In this document: positions 35,901-46,500 of the stretch, one piece after another
Layout of the letters: every line of letters begins with the position of its first letter
Numbering within the stretch: position 1 is the stretch's first letter
Source of the DNA: Actinostola sp. cb2023
Lineage: Eukaryota; Cnidaria; Anthozoa; Actiniaria; Actinostolidae
Direction: 5' to 3'
Assembly: GCA_033675265.1 (NCBI GenBank)
Contig: JAUJYZ010000132.1
Span: 415,001-479,000 of the forward strand
DNA length: 64,000 nucleotides
The notes under the pieces: generated by a model
Told to the model about the DNA's origin: nothing
Database searches by the model: none
What the model saw: only the letters and a program-made list of their open reading frames with translations
Made by a program: the position numbers and the translations under genes

Positions 35901-38900
35901 CTGCCTTTCGTCTTCCCCTTTCTTTTCTCCCTTGTCCTACCTTCCATCCGATAGCAATCCCTTGCCCTACCCCCCGTAACACTCCCTTGCACTACCCCCT
36001 TAACACTCCCTTGCACTACCCCCTTAACACCCTTGCACTACACCCTTAACACTCCCCTTGCCCTACCCCCTTAACACTCCCTTGCACTACACCCTTAACA
36101 CCCTTCAACCTTGCACTACACCCTTAACACTCCCTTGCACTACCCCCGTAACACTCCCCTTGCCCTACCCCTTGTAACACTCCCCTTGCCCTACCCCTGT
36201 AACACTCCCCTTGCCCTACCCCTTGTAACACTCCCCTTGCCCTGCCCCTGTAACACTCCCCTTGCCCTACCCCCGTAACACTCCCCTTGCCCTACCCCCG
36301 TAACACTCCCCTTGCCCTACCCCCGTAACACTCCCCTTGCCCTACCCCCGTAACACTCTCCTTGCCCTACCCCCGTAACACTCTCCTTGCCCTACCCCCG
36401 TAACACTCCCCTTGCCCTACCCCCATAACACTCTCCTTGCCCTACCCCCGTAACACTCTCCTTGCCCTACCCCCGTAACACTCCCTTCTAGTCAATATTT
36501 TCTTGGCTTTTCACTTCAATTTAAAAGATAGCAGAAAGTGCAACAATGGACACAATGGCGATTGTGTGCAATGCTACTTTATGTATCAACTACAGCTCAC
36601 CTTATGTTTTCCAGCTAACGAATCTAACCTGTCAGCGGTTTTCTTTTCAGGATGTTGGGAACCCTGTTTAGACGAAAATCCTTGAGTGCTGGGTTGCAAT
36701 GTTCTTGAAGTCGGGCGCGATTTCTGTTAAAGAACCACAAAATATGTAGAAAACAACATTCTTATAAAGTAAGGATTGATCCTGCCTTTAGGTCGTAGAG
36801 AGAGATCAAGGGAATGAGAGCACATCCATAGACGGGCTATTTGCGACTAGTTACAATTGACTGACGATGAGTTATTTATTGATTGATATTTTTCATACTA
36901 TTACCTTGATACCACGTAGATTGATTGCACGCTTGATGTAGACATGTACGTCATTATGTACACGAGGGAACTTCATAAGGTAGCTCAAGCATGTTGTATA
37001 GTTACCTGCCATTACTATGGAAACAAAGTAAAACACATTGACACTGATAAAATAGTACTGGTGGAAGTATTACTTGAGATAGGGAATCCTGCGGGTAGGC
37101 TGTGCAGTCCCGCCATGTACGTATGTATACCTCCCCTTCCCTCTTTAATAATAGACCTCTTTAGCCCATTTCAAACCATGTGATGTAAACATGGTGTTCT
37201 CTGGAGAATTAGTCCTTTCAATATGAACGAATAAATTTCAGAAATATAAAGGAACAATAATTCTCCAGAGAATATCATGTTTACATCACATGGTTTGAAA
37301 TGGGCAATTTGCATACAAGCTAAAGAGGTCTATTGAACCCCCCTATTTGAAGAAATACATGTGTTTTATACATACATTTATTACGAATAGTCTGTAGCAT
37401 GACGATATAGATATATTCAACCAGGTCAAGATGACTGCCCTCTGCAAACAAGGCATCCCAGATAACAAGAATATCTTGGAAAGGAAATTCACGACTAAAC
37501 AGAAGACGGATCCATCGTCTGAAATAAACGACAACATTCAGTTAAACCTCTAGGAAATGTTGTTTATCTACTAGTTTATATGCACAGAGTACTTACAGAC
37601 CATAGACCTGAGGTGTTATGTTCATGTTGTTTATCTACTAGTTTATATGCACAGAGTACTTACAGACCATAGACCTGAGGTGCTATGTTCATGTTGTTTA
37701 TCTACTAGTTTATATGCACAGAGTACTTACAGACCATAGACCTGAGGTGCTATGTTCATGTTGTTTATCTACTAGTTTATATGCACAGAGTACTTACAGA
37801 CCATAGACCTGAGGTGTTATGTTCATGTTGTTTATCTACTAGTTTATATGCACAGAGTACTTACAGACCATAGACCTGAGGTGCTATGTTCATGTTGTTT
37901 ATCTACTAGTTTATATGCACAGAGTACATACAGACCATAGACCTGAGGTGCTATGTTCATGTTGTTTATCTACTAGTTTATATGCACAGAGTACTTACAG
38001 ACCATAGACCTGAGGTGCTATGTTCATGTTGTTTATCTACTAGTTTATATGCACAGAGTACATACAGACCATAGACCTGAGGTGCTATGTTCATGTTGTT
38101 TATCTACTAGTTTATATGCACAGAGTACTTACAGACCATAGACCTGAGGTGCTATGTTCATGTTGTTTATCTACTAGTTTATATGCACAGAATACTTACA
38201 GACCATAGACCTGAGGTGCTATGTTCATGTTGTTTATCTACTAGTTTATATGCACAGAGTACTTACAGACCATAGACCTGAGGTGTTATGTTCATGTTGT
38301 TTATCTACTAGTTTATATGCACAGAGTACTTACAGACCATAGACCTGAGGTGCTATGTTCATGTTGTTTATCTACTAGTTTATATGCACAGAGTACATAC
38401 AGACCATAGACCTGAGGTGCTATGTTCATGTTGTTTATCTACTAGTTTATATGCACAGAGTACACACAGACCATAGACCTGAGGTGCTATGTTCATGTTA
38501 TTTATCTACTAGTTTATATGCACAGAGTACTTACAGACCATAGACCTGAGGTGCTATGTTCATGTTGTTTATCTACTAGTTTATATGCACAGAGTACTTA
38601 CAGACCATAGACCTGAGGTGCTATGTTCATGTTGTTTATCTACTAGTTTATATGCACAGAGTACTTACAGACCATAGACCTGAGGTGCTATGTTCATGTT
38701 GTTTATCTACTAGTTTATATGCACAGAGTACTTACAGACCATAGACCTGAGGTGCTATGTTCATGTTGTTTATCTACTAGTTTATATGCACAGAGTACTT
38801 ACAGACCATAGACCTGAGGTGCTATGTTCATGTTGTTTATCTACTAGTTTATATGCACAGAGTACTTACAGACCATAGACCTGAGGTGCTATGTTCATGT

Positions 38901-40444
38901 TGTTTATCTACTAGTTTATATGCACAGAGTACTTACAGACCATAGACCTGAGGTGCTATGTTCATGTTGTTTATCTACTAGTTTATATGCACAGAGTACT
39001 TACAGACCATAGACTTGAGGTGTTATGTTCATGTTTTTATCTACTAGTTTATATGCACAGAGTACTTACAGACCATAGACCTGAGGTGCTATGTTCATGT
39101 TGTTTATCTACTAGTTTATATGCACAGAGTACTTACAGACCATAGACCTGAGGTGCTATGTTCATGTTGTTTATCTACTAGTTTATATGCACAGAGTACT
39201 TACAGACCATAGACCTGAGGTGCTATGTTCATGTTGTTTATCTACTAGTTTATATGTACAGAGTACTTACAGACCATAGACCTGAGGTGCTATGTTCATG
39301 TTGTTTACCTACTAGTTTATATGCACAGAGTACTTACAGACCATAGACCTGAGGTGCTATGTTCATGTTGTTTATCTACTAGTTTATATGCACAGAGTAC
39401 TTACAGACCATAGACCTGAGGTGCTATGTTCATGTTGTTTATCTACTAGTTTATATGTACAGAGTACTTACAGACCATAGACCTGAGGTGCTATGTTCAT
39501 GTTGTTTATCTACTAGTTTATATGCACAGAGTACTTACAGACCATAGACCTGAGGTGCTATGTTCATTTCCTTCAAATGAAACCACAAATCGGTGTCGTG
39601 TTTTCTGAGCAAATGATCTTGGATTTTATTCAGCTTCTTTATGATTGCTGTCGGCTGAGAACACAAAAACACTTCATATTATTTTCTAGTTCTTACATTT
39701 ATCCCATCAAATCCAACACTGATCCATGAGCGAAAGTGATATCTTGAAACGACTTCTGGATTCTTATGTAGAATACAGTATGCTTAGTTATAGTACAGCT
39801 ATTTTACCAAGGCCTATGCAACAAGTCCAAAAGGAAGCATAGAAGACGAGTTGGTTTGATGTGTTTTAAAAGGTTTGATGTATTTTAATACTATTTGTAC
39901 ATATAGATTGTTTCATTTCTCATGTTTCCTTTCTGTTTTGTCAGATAGGCTGGAGTTCTTTTTACTACACACTAAGTTGTACGTACATGTACATGTTGTA
40001 CAAGACTGTCACACAGTGTAAAGAAGGTAAAGCTGGTGCAGACTGATACTTACAGGTACAGTTATTGGCCCAGCAAATGGTTCCGATTTACTCAAAAACT
40101 GAAAAAAATGATGTCAACCAAAAATACGACTGTTGAGTTGTAAGTGTTAAAATGAAAGTGTTAAGTTTGATAGGTATAAATATATATAACACTAGCTATA
40201 GTCTTCCAATAAGAGTACATCACTCAACCCATGCATAGTCTCAGTACCTTGCTGGTTGTGTTTTGTCCTGATTGGTTGTGGTGTTGATACCATGTCTCTG
40301 TTACTTCCATAAGTTGGCAGAATATAGCACTTAAAATAATAATGATGTGCACAATTATTATATCAGTAGGGGTGGACAGACAGACAAGACATTCAGGTGG
40401 ACATTCAGGTAGACAGTTAAAAACAGAGACAGGCAGGCAGTCAT

Positions 40445-40504
<60 letters not shown>

Positions 40505-43500
40505 CAGCCATGCAAGTATAGACAGACAGGCTGGTATGCAGGCCAGACAGTCATATAATAGATAGATAGACAGGCAGGCAGGCCAGACAGTCATACTAGC
40601 ATAGATAGACAGGCAGGCAGGCCAGACAGTCATAGCATAGATAGACAGGAAGGCAGACAGACAGTCACTGAGGCAGGCAGGCAAATAAATGAGTGTCAAT
40701 ATTCAAAAGTTCAAAACTTTACGCTACTTACAAAGCATCATGCTCAACATAAGCTGGATCGATTAAACATCTGACGACTTCTCTGCTTGACAACATAACA
40801 CATTGTTAATGTACATGTATAAATGATATTGCAACTATACTAGACTACATGTAAGTGCTACAATATGTACAGTGTAGCTACTATTAATTATTCTTCATTT
40901 CCTGGTACTACATGTGCTGTAAATTGCAACTATATCCAGGGTGATGTTTCAATTTCGATGAAAGAGAACATGCAGACAGATATACAATATATACACTGCT
41001 CTATTGTCTGGTGTTCATCAATGTCTTTCCAGACATTCCCAGTGTATTCACTACCTTATCATATATACATATCTTTACTAAAGTGAAATATTAGGGGAAC
41101 AAATCAATACAAAAATGTTTCTTTGCAAGTTACAAACAATGTTTCATGTATTACTCCCCTACACTTTTTTCAGAACAAATTTTTTGTTACAATTTGACTC
41201 TAAATGTTGCAAAAAAGAAGACATTCCTTTTACTTCCTTAACAAAATTTACAACATAAACCTTGTTGTGCAACAAATGGTGTCTGCAACTTGCACAGAAA
41301 TATTGTTGTCCAACAAATTACAAGATTTTGATGCCACATCATTTCAACTTAAAACACTAAAATTAGCTCAACTCACAAGCCATCACCCTCCATGTATTTG
41401 TGAGTCTTGGAATCACAATCCAGCACATACACAATTGGTGCAAGAAGTTCATGCATTCCCTAAAAAAAACGTTATTACATCTTGGCATGTATGGGAAGTT
41501 TTATGGAATCTTTTTCTGACGTCAAAATCTGTCGCGAGTGGCCGTCAAACTGTCATTTTACTTGCTCAAAACTTCAATTTTAGATCGGTGAAGTCCAAAT
41601 ATCTGTCAAATATACCAAATATAAGTAACTTATAAACAAACAAACAAATGTCATCTAGTTGCTTGAAGAAAAACTAACAGACTTTGAAAGTTAGGCTCAA
41701 ACATTTTGTAGATCTTGACGGCCACTATGTCACACGTAATACCTCCCATAGTTAAATAATATGGTTGCTCTACATATCATTATTTAACAATTATTCTCTG
41801 AAGGCGAAGCGATTATCGGTGAATACTCACTAAGACAAAGTCGAGGTGAATATTCACCATAATCAAGTGCTGTCACTGAGGTGAATAATAATAATTATTG
41901 TTTTAGTATATAATTTTAGATTTGAATATCAGAGAAAAAACGAAATTCAGGATTAAAAGAACCACTAATTTATTAGTACTTCAGCATTGGTGATAATCAC
42001 TGGTCATTCGACCAATCACAACGCGCGAAACTCAATATATATTCAAGTCTAAAATTATACTATATAAAGCACAATCTGCATAACAACAAACACTGTGTTC
42101 TTCCAGAAAGAAGGGCATATAATGCTCACCATAGATACTGGTTTCGGAGCACCACAAGTACAATAAAGAATGCATGTACATTGTAATTGTGTTAGTGCAA
42201 TATTATGATGTATGCAGTCCGATTGCAGCCATGTACACTTTTGCATGGCTGCATTGAGTTGCAGATCTTTCATGAGGTTACAGAGACAGCAGATGCAAAA
42301 TGAAGTTATAATTTATTCTATGCTGCAAACTGTACTTGTTTGTATCCTAATGCTTTATTCTTCTTGACGTAACAAAACAGTAGACTCAGCATCATTTCTC
42401 TGAAAGAAGAGTGCAAGGTAATAAAATAATAATTAATAATAATAATTTTAATTGACAAAGAAGAAAAAGAAAAAGAAGAGAAGGAGGAGAAGGAGCTGGG
42501 TTCATTACAGTACATGTACATATAAACTGCATCAACCTTGAAGGACAAGACTTACTTGATTTTTGAAGAACTAAAGAATTCAATCTCAGGGTAACTGAAA
42601 AAATAAACACAACCATATCCATACATGTATGTACATATAAACAAATAAACACAATTAACCATATCCATACATGTACATGTACATATAAACAAATAAACAC
42701 AACCATATCCATACATGTATGTACATATTATAAACAAATAAACACAACCATATACCCATACAGTCATGTACAAACCCAAAGGAGATTTTTTGTGTTACCA
42801 CTGTTTTCATTTATAAATATTGTCAAAAGTGGTCTCGCAGCAATGAAAATAGTGGTAATTTTTTTTTAAATTAATTATAATCTATTATAATTAATTTAGG
42901 TAACAGTTTGTAATCCTCATTTTAAATAAAGTTGTTAAATATTATTAATTATTATCATTAATTATTATCATTATTTTTTATTTAATATTTCTTAATTTGT
43001 TGCTTAAATTGTATTTACTTACAGTCGATCTAAATCTTGCTTTATAACTGCCTTCAATTCATTATCCTTGAAATACTGCTTCCATGGGTTCTGCATGATG
43101 AGAATAAATGAAACAATAGTTAGAGTGAATGATTATCAATTGGTCAAAGAGCGTTCATGCACCCATTGCGCTATAGACGCACGAGAGAAAATATAGGCAT
43201 AAGGCGTAGCCGATTGCGACTGTAGCTTGTTACGAGTTCTTTATATTTATCTTGAGTGCGTCTATAATGCAATGGGTGCATTGATACGAGTTGACTAATT
43301 GATTTATAATATGGCATCTCGAGAGCATGCAGCCCATGGGGAAATAGTTCATAGCGATTTTACCAATGAGCATGCGCATTATTTCAAACAGCACGTGCGC
43401 AATCAGACAAGGCCAGTGGGAAGTTGACAAGAGTGTGCAGCCCATGGGGAAATAGTTCATAGAAGTATAGCCAATCAGAGCGTGTGTTATATCATTGCTA

Positions 43501-46500
43501 TATTATAATAACTAATAACCATAAAAATTATAAGATTCCCTAATAAACAGAGAAGAAAGCACAACAGTTTCACCACCTCATCATCATTACAGAAAGCAGC
43601 AGGACCAAACAATATAACATCAGTAAAATATTAAAAACCAGAATAAAACTTACATTCTCATCAAGAGACAATGGATTAAAAATATGTAAACTTTCATCAT
43701 CTTCTTTGGAGTTGCTTGGATCTATTAAGCTCTGCATAAATAAGAGAATAGATTGTTATTACGAAGCAATTATACACAGAAAACAATATATTTGTCTGGA
43801 AAGTACCTTTTGTTTAAAAAGTTCATACTCATTTCGCAATTGTCTTGTTATTGAAGTCCACTCTTTTTGATCCTCTGGTAGGCAATCCAACAACACCTGA
43901 GATATGTAAATATTAAATCATGCACATATATACAACAAGAAACTAATAATGAAAGAAAGAGAGAGAAAAAGAAAGAGAGAGAGAGAGAAATAAAAGGAAG
44001 GGAGGAAAAAGAGAGAGCGAGAAAAAAAGAAAAAGATGGAAAGAAGCAGACAGATACATGTATTATCCAAATAGTCTGCTGAGATAAAAGAAATCTTATC
44101 TCAAAGTAGTAATGATATTAAAATTATAGTTTTATCTTGATTACATCTTGTTTAAATTGTACCAGAGAAGTGCCTGTGTTAATCACTGATACAAGCCACA
44201 ATGTACTATTAAAACAGTATACAATAAACAGGCTAATTAATGTAATGTAGATGTGAAGCATACAGTGCAACATTGTGCATAATATTGCTGACATTGCTGC
44301 ATGTGTGGGTGTGTCGATTCGATTCTTCATGACCTCACATCTGACATTGTTTCGACTTCCCTCTTAAATCCGTGTAGCTCAGTGCAGCTTTAAATACCCG
44401 TAGGACGGAGCACTGATGGAGGGAGGGGTTAAAACTGGGTACACCGTCTGTCCCCTGGAAGACCACTTTCTGGTGAAGGGGCACGGATCAGACATTGTAC
44501 CTTTTTTTACCAATTATTGCAGAAATAGCACTACATAGTGCTTCAATAAGCTTGGCCACAACACTATTGTAGAGGTGGACACATGCTGCAATCATATTGA
44601 CAGCAATATTGTGTGCAATGCTGCTGAGTACGTATTGTGTGTCTGCACCTAAAACCTACCTTCCATGCAATGCTCCTGAACTTAGAATGTTTTAATTTTC
44701 CTTCCAAGGCATGTTGTGACAACTACAAGAGTTTAATAAGCAAATAATAATGATATATAGAGTACCGAAGTGATGACGTCATTAAAATAAAATTTTCGCT
44801 TTATCAACTTTCGATTCAAGCTGAAATTACAGTGATTTGTGGGGGGAAATTATATATTCAACTGGTCAAATATCAGCCGCTATTTAACCGATTGCTCTCA
44901 AATTTGGCATGTAAGCTTCTTTATTGATGTTCTTTTGAAATTGGGGATCGAAAGTTGATAAAGCGAAAATTTTATTTTTATGACGTCACACTTCGGTACT
45001 CTATTGACATTGCTGATAACATAGACAATGTGGTACAAAATGAAATTATATAAGTTGGAAGAAAGATAGTCTCACCTCATAGAAATAGTTTTCAGATTTA
45101 AATAACAATTTCCATTCTTTTCTGAAAGAAATTAAAAAAGGAAAAAAATAAATACTGCAGTCATATACAATGAATCTGTCTAGTGAACAACAATATTGCA
45201 GCATAATCTACCATTACAAATTGATAGAGTAGATTTCATATGACTGTGAAAAACCATGGTACACAACACCCAGCACAGACGTTCAACAATAGAAAACATA
45301 TCGTACATGTACATGACATATAAGTTTTCACGGTCATATGGAATGTGCTCTACTTTTGTTCATACAGTCGAACCTCTACTGCACAACGGCCACCTCGGGA
45401 CAACATTTTGTGGCCGTTGTGTAGAGGTGGCCGTTGTGGGGAGGTGGCTGTTAGTAGAGGTGGCCATTGTGTAGAGGTGGCCATTGTGGGGAGGTTTCAA
45501 AAACGAATGAATAAATGTATGGACTGTGTGGTGGCCGGGACAAAAAACTCTGGCCTTTACAGAGAGGTGGCCATTGTGGGGAGGTGGCCATTAGTAGAGG
45601 TTCGACTGTAATTCTGATTACCTGGAAATTATGTACACATGTATTAAATCATACTGTATTTTCTCAATTAGACACCTAGTACCAAATGATTGCCTGAGTT
45701 TTCAACTAAATTCCAACTAGGGATGTCTATATACAGGATTTCATCATTTATTCAGGGCCTCATACTGTCAGTATACTGTATGATACAATGAAGATAATGT
45801 CAACAACATTCTACAGTTTTTTTTGGTTAAATCTTATCAATTGTGATTCATTTCCAGTACTGTTCTAAACAATGAGGCTTGAAAAAATTATGAAAATAAT
45901 ACCCCCACAAATAGATGTTGAACTACATGTACATGTACATACATGTACATATTGGTTTAAAATGCTGGGCTCGATTAAACACTGGAGCAACAGAGTTTTT
46001 GAATAAATGCATCTATTTGAGAAAATATGGTACAGTGATGTAATTTGTAATGAGTTGATACAGTGTACATGTACATGTAAGTTAATTACCATTTTTTGTT
46101 ACTATAAGCCTTCTGGCAATCATGAACATCAAATACAACAAGTCACAACTTTCATCAGTGAAAATAGTGGTAATCTTACTCTAAGTTTTGCTTTTCATCC
46201 CAAGGTCTTGTTTCAAAGAAATGAATATTGTTGTCTCCTTCGCCATCACTTGTACTACAAGCACCGAGAGGATCACTTATCACAGAGAAAGTATCACTTG
46301 TAAAATCAGACAGATGTTCATTGTCACTAAGAATGGATTGTCTATCGCTATTTATTGATTGATGGTCAGAGATGAACGAGCAGCTTTCTGACAGACCACT
46401 GTCCCTGTTGATGGCTGAAATCAGCATAATTTATTCTGTTAGCATGGAGTTACTGGTAGTTGCAGTATATATGTAACTGAATGACCACTGCAAATTGTAC

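Noticed and set aside
42055..42273. 72-codon minus frame as a TBC1D5 exon
   Set aside because: It lies between exons 42336-42399 and 41377-41459, which join directly in phase as Y-K-Q|G-M-H, leaving no room for another exon.
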